NCBI RefSeq assembly: GCF_018130165.1
Contig: NZ_JAFCLZ010000021.1
Span: 1 to 64,000 of the forward strand
Length of the DNA: 64,000 nucleotides
From: Bradyrhizobium sp. JYMT SZCCT0180
GTDB taxonomy: Bacteria > Pseudomonadota > Alphaproteobacteria > Rhizobiales > Xanthobacteraceae
Direction: 5' to 3'
The position numbers were made by a program, and so were the translations under genes. Below, piece after piece: positions 42,272 through 50,856 of the stretch (position 1 is the first letter of the stretch; each line of letters opens with the position of its first letter). A model generated the notes under the pieces. It saw only the letters and a list, made by a program, of their open reading frames with translations. It was not told the DNA's origin and did no database searches.

Positions 42272-43279
42272 TCAATGCGAGCGGGCCAGGCAGAACGCCA
42301 CGACCTGCTCGAGCGCGGTCTTCATCGGCGAGGCCGGAAACAGCGCCAGCGCATCGACGGCCATCGCACCGTAATGATGGGCGCGGCTGATCGTGTCTTC
42401 CAGCGCGCGATGCTTGGTCATCAACCCGATGGCGTGATCGAGATCATTGGCGCCGATCTCGCCGCGCTCCAGCGCCTTGACCCAGAACGCGCGTTCAGAG
42501 GCGTTGCCGCGGCGGAACGCCAGCACCACCGGCAGCGTGATCTTGCCCTCGCGGAAATCGTCGCCGACGTTCTTGCCGAGCTTTGCCGATTTGCCGCCGT
42601 AGTCCAGCACGTCGTCCACCAGCTGGAACGCGATGCCGAGATTCATGCCGACCGAGCGGCACGCGGTCTGCTCGGGCTTCGGCCGGTTGGCGATGACGGG
42701 ACCAACCTCGCAGGCAGCTGCGAACAATTCCGCGGTCTTGCCGCGGATCACAGCGAGATATTCGTCCTCGGTGGTCGCGGTGTTTTTTGCCGCCGCAAGC
42801 TGCATCACCTCGCCCTCGGCGATGGTGGCGGCCGCCGACGACAGGATGTCGAGCGCCCGCAACGACCCGACCTCGACCATCATGCGAAAAGCCTGGCCGA
42901 GCAGGAAGTCGCCGACCAGCACGCTCGCTTCGTTGCCCCACAGCATCCGCGCGGACAATTTGCCGCGCCGCAATTCGCTCTCGTCGACCACGTCGTCATG
43001 GAGCAGCGTCGCGGTATGCATGAACTCGACCGAGGCCGCGAGCTTGATATGGCCGTCGCCGGAATAGCCGGTGAGACCGGCCATCGCCAGCGTCAGCATC
43101 GGGCGCAGCCGTTTTCCCCCGGAGGAGATCAGATGGTTGGCGACCTCGGGAATCATGGTCACTTCGGAACCGGTCCGCGACAGGATCGTGGCGTTGACCC
43201 GCTCCATGTCGGCGGCGACGAGCCCGACCAGCTCATCGATCGAAGCGTTTGGGCTTTCGAAGGGTACAATAACCGCCAC
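42272..43279 (-). CDS. ispB: Octaprenyl-type polyprenyl diphosphate synthase
   Basis: This 335-residue trans-prenyltransferase probably makes the decaprenyl or longer side chain of ubiquinone. The first aspartate-rich motif DDVVD is at 95-99 in TLLHDDVVDESELRRGK, preceded by GGKRLRP at 54-60. The second is FQLVDDVLDYGG. The start is GTG 43279, chosen because GGAG lies six bases before it; the longer ORF has no such site. A good promoter match lies 41-69 bases upstream. The gene is divergent from DUF2007. Exact chain length cannot be read from the sequence. Confidence 0.93.
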   Translation of the reverse strand: MAVIVPFESPNASIDELVGLVAADMERVNATILSRTGSEVTMIPEVANHLISSGGKRLRPMLTLAMAGLTGYSGDGHIKLAASVEFMHTATLLHDDVVDESELRRGKLSARMLWGNEASVLVGDFLLGQAFRMMVEVGSLRALDILSSAAATIAEGEVMQLAAAKNTATTEDEYLAVIRGKTAELFAAACEVGPVIANRPKPEQTACRSVGMNLGIAFQLVDDVLDYGGKSAKLGKNVGDDFREGKITLPVVLAFRRGNASERAFWVKALERGEIGANDLDHAIGLMTKHRALEDTISRAHHYGAMAVDALALFPASPMKTALEQVVAFCLARSH

Positions 43280-43319
43280 GCGGGTCTCCAAATCTGGCCA
43301 ATTCGCACTATCCTTACTT

Positions 43320-43348
43320 ACAATAGAAAGTGCAGGCTGAAGCGGCAA
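43320..43348 (-). promoter_or_regulatory. Putative sigma-70-type promoter for ispB
   Basis: On the minus strand, TTGCCG (43348-43343) is followed by 17 bases and TATTGT (43325-43320), 41 bases before the GTG start. Confidence 0.5.
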
Positions 43349-43412
43349 GGGCACGTAGTGGTTGACAGGTACCGGCCGGCCTCGGACCGGGCCGGCCTAA
43401 GGAGGGCGCAAA

Positions 43413-43640
43413 TTGCGGGAATTGGTTCGGACCAACGATATTGTGCTGGTTTCCGCGGTCGGCGCGCTGCTCGACGGCGCCAATATCCATCATCTGGTGC
43501 TGGACCAGAACATGAGCATCATCGAGGGATCGCTGGGCGTGCTGCCACGCCGCATCCTGGTCCATGAGGACGACAACCGCGAGGCGCGCCAGCTTCTGAC
43601 CGATGCCGGGCTTGCCCATGAATTGCGGGCGGATGAGTAA
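43413..43640 (+). CDS. DUF2007 domain protein
   Basis: This 75-residue soluble protein has REL-VRTNDIVLVSAVGALLDG, LDQNMSIIEGSLGVLPRRIL and EDDNREARQLLTDAGL. The DUF2007 fold (putative signal-transducing, ferredoxin-like) is consistent with this, and function is unknown. The start is TTG 43413, with a perfect AAGGAGG eight bases upstream and no nearby ATG. It is divergent from ispB and precedes the methyltransferase gene. Confidence 0.85.
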   Translation: MRELVRTNDIVLVSAVGALLDGANIHHLVLDQNMSIIEGSLGVLPRRILVHEDDNREARQLLTDAGLAHELRADE

Positions 43641-43645
43641 GGCAT

Positions 43646-43708
43646 AGCGTTTTCGAGCGAAGTGGGAACCGGTTCGCGTGATGAAAACGCGTCAAGACAA
43701 TGATCTGG
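43646..43708 (+). repeat. Partial dispersed repeat, family D copy 3, entering a CDS
   Basis: AGCGTTTTCGAGCGAAGTGG to ACGCGTCAAGACAATGATC matches the first part of family D. It starts six bases after the DUF2007 stop and continues through the first codons of the methyltransferase gene. Confidence 0.75.
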
Positions 43709-44457
43709 ATGTCACCGAGGATGCGTTTCTCGGTGGGGCCTTGCGTTTGCGGCAACTGAGATCGGGGCATCGCGCCGGTCACGATGCCATGCTGCTGGCG
43801 GCGGCGACGCCGGCACGTTCAAGTAATCGTGTGGCCGATCTTGGCTCCGGTGTTGGTGCGGCAGGGCTGGCGGTGGCCAGGCGCGTCGGGGATATCGATC
43901 TCGTGCTGGTCGAGATCGATGCCGATCTCGCAGGCCTCGCGCGCGCCAATGCCGAGGCGAATGCGCTTGCCGCCGAGATCATCGTGCTCGATGTCGAGGC
44001 GGCCGCCGACGCGTTTGCCGCGGTCAATTTGTACCCTGATAGCGTCGATGTCGTTTTGATGAATCCGCCGTTCAACGATTCTGTGAGGCATCGGGTCTCG
44101 CCGGACCGCGCGCGCGGGATCGCGCATGTCGCGACGTCCACCACGCTTTCGAACTGGATTCACGCAGCTCGCCGCATCCTCAAATCCAGGGGCATGCTGA
44201 CGCTGATCTGGCGCGCCGACGGGATTGCCGAGGTGCTGGCGGCGCTCGATCACGGTTTTGGCAGTCTGGAAATTTTGCCTATTCACGGCGATGTGAAGGC
44301 GCCGGCGAATCGAATCGTGGTTCGCGCCACCAAGGGCGGTCGCGCGCCGACGAGAATTCATGCCGGACTGATGCTCAATGATGAGCGAGGGGTGCCCAAT
44401 AAAGAGGTGCAGGAGATTTTGGCGGGGAGGGGGATATTGCCGTTGGCCACCCCCTAG
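43681..44457 (+). CDS. TrmN6-like SAM-dependent methyltransferase
   Basis: This 258-residue class I methyltransferase has the SAM loop VADLGSGVGAAGLAVARR and the adenine-N6 motif NPPF (about 128-131, in VVLMNPPFND). The family methylates adenine-37 of tRNA1-Val in E. coli; the target here is inferred. FLGGALRLRQLRSGHRAGHD is the conserved N-terminal part. The first roughly ten codons, including ATG 43681 and GTG 43678, lie inside dispersed repeat D3. The next possible start (TTG 43741) would cut into conserved sequence. A stem GGCCACC/GGTGGCC surrounds the stop codon. Confidence 0.85.
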   Translation: MKTRQDNDLDVTEDAFLGGALRLRQLRSGHRAGHDAMLLAAATPARSSNRVADLGSGVGAAGLAVARRVGDIDLVLVEIDADLAGLARANAEANALAAEIIVLDVEAAADAFAAVNLYPDSVDVVLMNPPFNDSVRHRVSPDRARGIAHVATSTTLSNWIHAARRILKSRGMLTLIWRADGIAEVLAALDHGFGSLEILPIHGDVKAPANRIVVRATKGGRAPTRIHAGLMLNDERGVPNKEVQEILAGRGILPLATP

Positions 44458-44505
44458 AGGTGGCCGAGGAACTGATGTCTCGAACGCGAGCCGAAGCGGA
44501 AAAGC

Positions 44506-44604
44506 CTATTGCGGAAGGGTTTCCGACTGCCGTTTCGGAGTGTTGGTGAAGTGAACCGCGGTCAGGATGGTGCCGATCAACAATATCAGCAGGTAGATTT
44601 TCAT
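44506..44604 (-). CDS. 32-residue single-span membrane peptide
   Basis: This short ORF begins MKIYLLILLIGTILTAV and ends with the hydrophilic tail NTPKRQSETLPQ, a typical one-helix small membrane protein. A Shine-Dalgarno GGAG lies six bases before ATG 44604 and the stop is TAG. It sits alone in the 270-bp gap between two plus-strand genes. No known family is recognised. The evidence is codon frame, ribosome site and hydrophobicity only. Confidence 0.6.
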   Translation of the reverse strand: MKIYLLILLIGTILTAVHFTNTPKRQSETLPQ

Positions 44605-44727
44605 GTCACTCTCCGCTGCGCCATTGCAGCCGTAACGGCCACGTTGCACAAGGCATTCCTGCCTAATTCGTTCCAAGCCTTCCAATGACAGTGGCGTGAT
44701 AAAAAATGGTTAATTCGAGGTAACGGC

Positions 44728-45639
44728 ATGAGTGAACAAATAAGTGATCGTGTGGGATTGCCGGGCCTTATCGAGCGGCTGAAGGGATTGGTCCCGGCCA
44801 AATTCCGGCGCGGGGCCGCGGTGGTGCCGGTGGTGCGGTTGTCCGGCGTGATCGGCGCGGTAACGCCGCTGCGGCCGGGCATGTCGCTCGCCGGTGTCGC
44901 CAAGATGCTGGAGCGCGCTTTCGGTACCAAGAATGCCAAGGCGGTTGCGCTCGTGATCAATTCGCCCGGCGGCTCGCCGGTGCAATCGCGCCAGATCTAT
45001 TTGCGGATCAGGCAACTCGCCGCCGAAAAGAATTTGCCGGTGCTGGTGTTCGTCGAGGACGTCGCCGCATCCGGCGGCTACATGATCGCCTGTGCCGGCG
45101 ACGAGATCTTCTGCGATCCGTCCTCGATCCTCGGTTCGATCGGCGTGGTCGGCGGCACTTTCGGCTTCCAGGAGCTGATCAAGAAAATCGGCGTCGAGCG
45201 GCGGCTCTATACGGCGGGCGTCCACAAGGCGACGCTCGATCCGTTCCTCCCCGAAAACCCCGATGATGTGGCGCGCATCAAGGCGCTCCAGCGCGAGATC
45301 CACGCCATCTTCATTGCATTGGTCAAACAGAGCCGCGGCAGCCGCCTCAAGGGCGCCGACGACACGCTGTTCACCGGCGAATATTGGGCCGGCGAAACCT
45401 CGGTGTCGCTGGGTCTTGCGGATGCGGTCGGCGATCTGCGTTCGACGCTGCGGACCCGCTACGGCGACAAGGTGCTGACCCCCGTGATCGCGCCCGCCAG
45501 CGGGATGCTGTCCGGCCTGCTCGGGCGGCGGTCGCCGGGGGCGGGCTCCATGGGCGCGCTCGACGGTTTTGGGGGCCTGCCGGATGAGCTGATCTCCGCG
45601 CTCGAAACTAGGGCAATTTGGGCCAAATTCGGGTTCTAG
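44728..45639 (+). CDS. S49 family signal-peptide-peptidase-like protease
   Basis: This 303-residue serine protease is of the SppA/SohB type. VALVINSPGGSPVQSRQIYL is the substrate-binding strand, with nucleophile Ser115 in VAASGGYMIACAGDEIF and probable general-base Lys167 in YTAGVHKATLDPF. There is no clear signal peptide or N-terminal membrane helix, unlike E. coli SppA, so it may be peripheral or cytoplasmic. The ATG follows GAGGT. Members cleave remnant signal peptides; the substrate here is unknown. Confidence 0.9.
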   Translation: MSEQISDRVGLPGLIERLKGLVPAKFRRGAAVVPVVRLSGVIGAVTPLRPGMSLAGVAKMLERAFGTKNAKAVALVINSPGGSPVQSRQIYLRIRQLAAEKNLPVLVFVEDVAASGGYMIACAGDEIFCDPSSILGSIGVVGGTFGFQELIKKIGVERRLYTAGVHKATLDPFLPENPDDVARIKALQREIHAIFIALVKQSRGSRLKGADDTLFTGEYWAGETSVSLGLADAVGDLRSTLRTRYGDKVLTPVIAPASGMLSGLLGRRSPGAGSMGALDGFGGLPDELISALETRAIWAKFGF

Positions 45640-45753
45640 GGCTGGGCGCCGCCGCGCCATTTAGTCCTAAAGGCGGGAATTGCGGCGCAGCCCGGCTTGC
45701 GCGAGAATGCAGCTATTGGGGGCGTGACCGACGTGAACGACAAGGATCGACCG

Positions 45754-45945
45754 ATGCCACCGTTGATCGCATTCGCAGGGGCCCTGGGTGGGCTCGCTGT
45801 GGTCCGCTGGGCTTACAAGACTGCCGTCCGGATCAACCGGGAGCTGGAAGAAGCGCGGCTGGCCCGCGTCTCGGAATCTGCTCAAACCAGCGAAATTCCG
45901 ACCCTGCGCCGGGATCCCGTCACCGGGGCCTATCGGCCGGGTTAA
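45754..45945 (+). CDS. Small hypothetical protein with N-terminal hydrophobic segment
   Basis: This 63-residue protein has a short hydrophobic stretch (PPLIAFAGALGGLAVV) followed by RWAYKTAVRINRELEEARLA and a polar tail ending DPVTGAYRPG. I chose ATG 45754; GTG codons at 45724 and 45733 allow a longer form. It lies 114 bases after the S49 gene. Function unknown; it looks like a small membrane-anchored protein. Confidence 0.65.
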   Translation: MPPLIAFAGALGGLAVVRWAYKTAVRINRELEEARLARVSESAQTSEIPTLRRDPVTGAYRPG

Positions 45946-45954
45946 ACTGATTTT

Positions 45955-46044
45955 CGTCATGCCCGGGCTTGTCCCGGGCATCCACGACTAAGCTTTCTCC
46001 AGCCAAGAAAGACGTAGATGGCCGGGACAAGCCCGGCCATGACG
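45955..46044. repeat. Dispersed inverted repeat, family H copy 1
   Basis: CGTCATGCCCGGGCTTGTCC at the left and GACAAGCCCGGCCATGACGG at the right, with CCAAGAAAGACGTAGATGG between. A partial copy lies near mutY. Confidence 0.85.
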
Positions 46045-46136
46045 GCGGTCATTGGCTCCCCATCGCCTTGATTCCCCTCGCCACCGCCGATACGGTCCCG
46101 CGCGCCCAAAACCCCCTCGCGAGACCGATTCTGCCG

Positions 46137-47072
46137 ATGGACGAATTGCCTGCCCACATGCGCCCGGAACGTTCGTTCCAGGGCTTTATCCTCGCTCTGC
46201 AGCGGTTCTGGGCCGAACAGGGCTGCGTGATCCTGCAGCCCTACGACATGGAAATGGGTGCGGGCACCTTTCATCCGGCGACGACCTTGCGCGCGCTGGG
46301 ACCGAAGCCGTGGCGGGCCGCCTATGTGCAGCCCTCGCGCCGGCCCAAGGACGGCCGCTACGGCGAAAACCCCAACCGGCTGCAGCATTATTACCAGTAT
46401 CAGGTGATCATGAAGCCATCGCCGCCGAACCTTCAGGAATTGTACCTGAAGTCGCTCGCCGCGATCGGCATCGATTCCAGCCTGCATGACATCCGCTTTG
46501 TCGAGGACGATTGGGAAAGCCCGACGCTGGGCGCATGGGGCCTCGGCTGGGAGTGCTGGTGCGACGGCATGGAAGTGTCACAATTCACTTACTTCCAGCA
46601 GGTCGCGGGCGTCGAATGCGCGCCTGTCGCCGGTGAGCTCACCTACGGGCTGGAGCGGCTCGCCTGCTATCTGCAGGGCGTCGACCGCATCATGGATCTC
46701 AACTTCAACGGCCGCGAGGGCGCCGACAAGGTGACCTATGGCGACGTGTTCCTGCAGGCCGAGCAGGAATATTCCCGGCACAATTTCGAGCACTCCGATT
46801 CCGAAATGCTGTTCAAGCAGTTCGTGATGGCCGAGGAGGCCTGCAAGAAATATCTCGCGGCGGGATGGAAATCCGGCAGCAACCAGAAAGAACATCTGAT
46901 GGCGCTGCCGGCCTATGACCAGTGCATCAAGGCGAGCCATGTCTTCAACCTGCTCGATGCCCGCGGCGTGATCTCGGTGACCGAACGGCAAAGCTACATC
47001 GGGCGCGTGCGCGAGCTTGCAAAAGCCTGCGGCGACGCCTGGGTTCACACCGAAGCGGGCAGGGCATCCTGA
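46137..47072 (+). CDS. glyQ: Glycyl-tRNA synthetase alpha subunit
   Basis: This 311-residue catalytic subunit of the bacterial alpha2beta2 class II glycyl-tRNA synthetase has SFQGFILALQRFWAEQGCVI, then LQPYDMEMGAGTFHPATTLR, PSRRPKDGRYGENPNRLQHY and WGLGWECWCDGMEVSQFTYF. These are near-invariant GlyQ blocks. I chose ATG 46137; ATG 46158 is possible, and the longer ORF includes repeat H1. Its TGA overlaps the glyS ATG (TGATG), which indicates translational coupling. Confidence 0.96.
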   Translation: MDELPAHMRPERSFQGFILALQRFWAEQGCVILQPYDMEMGAGTFHPATTLRALGPKPWRAAYVQPSRRPKDGRYGENPNRLQHYYQYQVIMKPSPPNLQELYLKSLAAIGIDSSLHDIRFVEDDWESPTLGAWGLGWECWCDGMEVSQFTYFQQVAGVECAPVAGELTYGLERLACYLQGVDRIMDLNFNGREGADKVTYGDVFLQAEQEYSRHNFEHSDSEMLFKQFVMAEEACKKYLAAGWKSGSNQKEHLMALPAYDQCIKASHVFNLLDARGVISVTERQSYIGRVRELAKACGDAWVHTEAGRAS

Positions 47073-49186
47073 TGCCTGATCTTTTGCTCGAATTGTTTTC
47101 CGAAGAAATTCCCGCGCGCATGCAGGCGAAGGCGGCGGACGATCTGCGCCGCATGGTCACCGACAAGCTCGTCGCCGAGGGGCTGGTCTATGAGGGCGCA
47201 AAGGCGTTCGTGACGCCGCGGCGGCTGGCGCTGACGGTTCACGGCATTCCGGCGCGGCAGCCCGATCTCAAGACCGAACGCAAGGGTCCGAAAATCGGCG
47301 CGCCCGATGCGGCCGTGCAGGGCTTTCTGAAAGCGACCGGCCTTAATTCGCTCGACGAGGCCAAGATCCAGCGCGACCCCAAGGGCGACTTTTATATCGC
47401 GCTGCTCGAAAAGCCCGGCCGCGCCGCGATCGACGTGATCGCGGAAATTCTACCCGTGATCGTGCGCACCTTCCCGTGGCCGAAGTCCATGCGCTGGGGT
47501 GAGCGCTCGGCGAAATCAGGCGCGCTGACCTGGGTGCGGCCGCTGCATTCGATCATCGCGACCTTCGGTCCGGAGACCGAAGACCCCGAGGTGGTGAAAT
47601 TTTCGATCGACGGCATCGACGCCGGCCAGACCACTTTTGGGCATCGCTTCCTGGCGCCGGCGGCGATCTCCGTGCGCCGCTTCGAGGATTACGAAGCAAA
47701 ACTGAAGGCCGCCAAGGTCGTGCTCGACCCGCAGGCACGCAAGGACATCATTCTGGCCGATGCCAAGCAGTTGGCGTTCGCGCAGGGCTATGAGCTGCTC
47801 GAGGATCAGGTGCTGCTCGACGAGGTGTCTGGCCTCGTCGAATGGCCTGTCGTGCTGATGGGATCGTTCGACCAGGAATTTTTGTCGATCCCCGGCGAAG
47901 TGATCCGCGCCACCATCCGCAACAACCAGAAATGCTTTGTGGTCAGCGCTCCCAAAACGGGGAAGCTCACCAACAAGTTCATCCTCACCGCCAACATCGA
48001 GGCCACCGACGGCGGCAAGGCCATCATCGCCGGCAACGAGCGTGTGATCCGCGCGCGGCTGAGCGATGCGAAGTTTTTCTATGAGAGCGACCTGAAGACG
48101 AAGCTCGAAGAGCGCCTGCCGAAATTCGAGAACATCGTGTTCCACGAGAAGCTCGGCACGCAGGGCGAACGCATCAAGCGGATCGAGCGGCTGGCCGCGG
48201 AGATTGCGCCGCTGGTCGGCGCCGATGTCGAGAAGACCAAGCGCGCCGCGCATCTGGCGAAGGCGGATTTGCTGACCGAAGTGGTCGGCGAATTCCCGGA
48301 ACTGCAGGGCTTGATGGGCAAGTACTACGCGCTCGCGCAGGGAGAGGATGCTTCGGTCGCCGCGGCGAGCGAGGAGCATTACAAGCCGCAGGGGCCAGCC
48401 GATCGGGTGCCGACCGATCGCCTGAGCGTCGCCGTCGCATTGGCTGACAAGTTGGATACACTGGTTGGTTTCTGGGCGATCGACGAGAAGCCGACTGGAA
48501 GCAAGGATCCGTATGCGCTGCGAAGGGCGGCGCTCGGAGTCATCAGGCTGATCGTCGAGAACACGATCAGGCTTCCAATCCTGAAAGCTGCAAAATCGGC
48601 TATTCTCGGTCTCCCCGAAAAGGGAGCCAAGTATCCGGCTGCCGATGCACAAAAGCTTCCGGGCGATCTCCTCTCCTTCTTCGCCGATCGCCTGAAAGTC
48701 CAACTCCGCGACCAGGGCGCACGTCACGATCTCGTCGATGCCGTGTTTGCGCTCGGAGGCCAGGACGATCTCCTGATGGTCGTCCGCCGCGTCGAGGCGC
48801 TCGGCAAATTCCTCGATACCGATGACGGCAAGAACCTGCTCGCGGGGACAAAACGCGCCAGCAACATTCTCTCGATCGAGGAGAAGAAGGACAAGCGCAG
48901 CTTCGACGGCGCGCCGGACGTCTCGCTCTACAAGCTCGACGAAGAGAAGGCGCTGGCCAAGGCGATCGATCAGGTCAAGAGCGAGGCCGGTGCTGCGGTG
49001 GCCAAGGAAGACTTTGCCGCCGCGATGAGCGCGATGGCGAAGCTGCGGCCGGCCGTGGACGCGTTCTTTGACAAGGTCAAGGTCAACGACGATGAACCAA
49101 ACGTGCGTGAGAACAGACTGAAGCTCTTGAACGAAATCCGCGCGGCGACGCGCGCGGTGGCGGACTTTTCGAAGATCGAGGGCTGA
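47072..49186 (+). CDS. glyS: Glycyl-tRNA synthetase beta subunit
   Basis: This 704-residue partner of GlyQ recognises tRNA-Gly. The start MPDLLLELFSEEIPARMQAK and the block EGAKAFVTPRRLALTVHGI are GlyS signatures, and an HD-like domain and anticodon-binding region follow towards the C-terminus. The ATG at 47072 overlaps the glyQ stop. A class I methyltransferase gene begins four bases after its stop and is probably the third gene of the operon. The 744-residue ORF on the other strand is a shadow. Confidence 0.96.
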   Translation: MPDLLLELFSEEIPARMQAKAADDLRRMVTDKLVAEGLVYEGAKAFVTPRRLALTVHGIPARQPDLKTERKGPKIGAPDAAVQGFLKATGLNSLDEAKIQRDPKGDFYIALLEKPGRAAIDVIAEILPVIVRTFPWPKSMRWGERSAKSGALTWVRPLHSIIATFGPETEDPEVVKFSIDGIDAGQTTFGHRFLAPAAISVRRFEDYEAKLKAAKVVLDPQARKDIILADAKQLAFAQGYELLEDQVLLDEVSGLVEWPVVLMGSFDQEFLSIPGEVIRATIRNNQKCFVVSAPKTGKLTNKFILTANIEATDGGKAIIAGNERVIRARLSDAKFFYESDLKTKLEERLPKFENIVFHEKLGTQGERIKRIERLAAEIAPLVGADVEKTKRAAHLAKADLLTEVVGEFPELQGLMGKYYALAQGEDASVAAASEEHYKPQGPADRVPTDRLSVAVALADKLDTLVGFWAIDEKPTGSKDPYALRRAALGVIRLIVENTIRLPILKAAKSAILGLPEKGAKYPAADAQKLPGDLLSFFADRLKVQLRDQGARHDLVDAVFALGGQDDLLMVVRRVEALGKFLDTDDGKNLLAGTKRASNILSIEEKKDKRSFDGAPDVSLYKLDEEKALAKAIDQVKSEAGAAVAKEDFAAAMSAMAKLRPAVDAFFDKVKVNDDEPNVRENRLKLLNEIRAATRAVADFSKIEG

Positions 49187-49189
49187 CAC

Positions 49190-49792
49190 GTGGATCAGAA
49201 GACGCTGGCCGCTTACGATTCGGATGCGGCGGCGTTCGCCAAGGACTGGCTCGAGCAGCCGGCGCCCGTTGATTTGCACGAAATCGTCGAGCGCTTCTTC
49301 GTGCGCGGCGGCAATTCGGCCGATATCGGCTGCGGCTGCGGCCGCGAGGTGGCTTGGCTCAACGCCAACGGCTTTTCCGCCGCTGGTTTCGACGCCTCGG
49401 AAGGCCTGCTGGCGGAGGCGCGGCAGCGTTATCCCGGTTTTAAGTTCGCGCATGCCGAACTGCCCGACTTGAAGGGCATCGGCACCTACGACAACGTGCT
49501 GTGCGAGACCGTGATCATGCATCTGGAGCGCGCGCAGATCGCCCTTGCGGTCCGCCGGCTGCTCAACGCCGTCAAGCCCAGTGGCATTCTCTATCTGAGC
49601 TGGCGGATCACCGACAATGCCGACCTGCGCGATTCGCAGGGGCGGCTTTACTGTGCGTTCGATACCGCGCTGGTGCTGGCGGAATTGAAGTCGACGTCGC
49701 TGTTGCTCGATGAAGAGGTCGTCAGCGCCTCCTCGGGCAAGAAGATTCACCGCCTCGTCGCCAAGAAGGCGGGCCTGGAGATCAGGGAATAG
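49190..49792 (+). CDS. Class I SAM-dependent methyltransferase
   Basis: This 200-residue protein has the SAM loop SADIGCGCGREVAWLNANGF near 43-62 and FDASEGLLAEARQRYPGFKF as the next strand. The start is GTG 49190, four bases after glyS. No target domain is visible, so the substrate could be a small molecule or RNA. The close link to glyQS suggests co-expression and not necessarily a tRNA role. Confidence 0.82.
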   Translation: MDQKTLAAYDSDAAAFAKDWLEQPAPVDLHEIVERFFVRGGNSADIGCGCGREVAWLNANGFSAAGFDASEGLLAEARQRYPGFKFAHAELPDLKGIGTYDNVLCETVIMHLERAQIALAVRRLLNAVKPSGILYLSWRITDNADLRDSQGRLYCAFDTALVLAELKSTSLLLDEEVVSASSGKKIHRLVAKKAGLEIRE

Positions 49793-49799
49793 GGCTCGT

Positions 49800-49904
49800 C
49801 GTCATTCCGGGATGCGCCTCTTGGCGCAGGCCCGGAATCCATTCATCGACGTAGCTTGCCGCCTGATGGATTCCGGGCTCGCGCTACGCGCGCCCCGGAA
49901 TGAC
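49800..49904. repeat. Dispersed inverted repeat, family E copy 2
   Basis: CGTCATTCCGGGATGCGCCT to GCGCGCCCCGGAATGAC, with GGAATCCATTCA facing GATGGATTCCGGG. Confidence 0.85.
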
Positions 49905-49914
49905 CGATAAACGA

Positions 49915-49953
49915 AAAGCCCCGCCCAGGGGGAAGCCGGGCGGGGCTTTCTTG
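49915..49953. terminator. Bidirectional rho-independent terminator
   Basis: A 12-bp perfect stem AAAGCCCCGCCC/GGGCGGGGCTTT with an 11-nt loop and T-rich 3' flanks on both strands. It serves the plus-strand methyltransferase operon and the minus-strand DUF1236 gene. Confidence 0.85.
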
Positions 49954-50016
49954 TCCGGTCGTATCTCGCGCACATCCGCTTGCGCGGCGCCCGGACTATC
50001 GTTCAGGCTGGCGGGA

Positions 50017-50376
50017 TTAGTCGACCACCTGAACGATGCGACGCGAACGCGGCTCGACCAGGACCGTCTGGCCGTTCACCACGGTGTAGCGATAGGGCGT
50101 TGCCGCATAGGTCTGCGGCACGTCGTAATAGGTGATGCCGGCTTCAGGCAGCACGCCGCCGACGGTCACGCGATCCGGAACGGTGAAAGTCGGCACGCGC
50201 TCACGCACGACATATTCCCGGAACGCCGGGCGTTGTTCGATGGTGATGCCCTCATGCTCGCCGACGACCACGCTGCCGCCGCCAACGACACCCACGGTGC
50301 CGCTCTGCGCCTGTGCTGCGATCGGGGCAGCCATCACGCCGGCGATAGCTGCGATGGCAAGTAGTCTGTTCTGCAT
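50017..50376 (-). CDS. Exported DUF1236 domain protein
   Basis: This 119-residue protein has a signal peptide (LLAIAAIAGVMAAPIAAQAQ) and a short Gly/Val-rich linker. The DUF1236 region has REYVVRERVPTFTVPDRVTV followed by GGVLPEAGITYYDVPQTYAA, and ends with VLVEPRSRRIVQVVD. Such proteins are abundant in Rhizobiales and are probably envelope or stress proteins of unknown role. It is divergent from DUF3096. Confidence 0.85.
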   Translation of the reverse strand: MQNRLLAIAAIAGVMAAPIAAQAQSGTVGVVGGGSVVVGEHEGITIEQRPAFREYVVRERVPTFTVPDRVTVGGVLPEAGITYYDVPQTYAATPYRYTVVNGQTVLVEPRSRRIVQVVD

Positions 50377-50609
50377 AGTGTACTCCCTCGTGCAGAAGAA
50401 CGCCGGCTAGCCAGCGTACAATGCGATCCAATTCATCGCGCGCGGCATAGTTCCGGAAAAATGGCTGCCTCAAACGCGGCAATTTCGGGCAATTTTTGCG
50501 AACGCCGGAACCCGTTGAGGCGACAGGCGTCTCCTATTCCGGAACCGCGCCAGCGGTTAAGTTGCCGCCCTCGATTCGAGCTTCCCCTCATCATCAGGAG
50601 AAATTTCAA

Positions 50610-50765
50610 ATGACCATCACCGCCGCGCATATTTCCCCGATCGTCGCCCTGATTGCGGGAGTCCTGATCCTGATCATGCCGCGGTTCCTGAATTTCATCG
50701 TCGCGATCTACCTGATCATCGTCGGTCTCGCCGGGCTCGGCGTGTTCAAGATGCTGCGCTTCTAG
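50610..50765 (+). CDS. DUF3096 small membrane protein
   Basis: This 51-residue protein is nearly all hydrophobic: HISPIVALIAGVLILIMPRF, then NFIVAIYLIIVGLAGLGVF. It has two membrane helices with a short loop, the form of DUF3096. ATG 50610 follows CATCAGGAGAAATTTCAA. Upstream there is a GGAAC with GTT 15 bases on, near but not equal to the spacing of stress-sigma EcfG promoters. Function unknown. Confidence 0.8.
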   Translation: MTITAAHISPIVALIAGVLILIMPRFLNFIVAIYLIIVGLAGLGVFKMLRF

Positions 50766-50856
50766 TCAGGCAAGCGGGGTTTCGCGGCTTGCGCGGAACC
50801 CCTCAAAGTGGTGTAAGGCGCGCATCTTCTCCTCTCTTTTCGGATTGTCATCTGCC

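Noticed and set aside
45969..46136. N-terminal extension of glyQ
   Set aside because: It includes repeat H1 and lies before the conserved GlyQ start.
47516..49750. 744-codon ORF opposite glyS and the methyltransferase
   Set aside because: It is a shadow of two conserved genes on the plus strand and has no domain of its own.
50541..50563. EcfG-like promoter GGAAC-N15-GTT before DUF3096
   Set aside because: The spacer is 15 where 16-17 is expected, so it was left as a comment and not made a feature.
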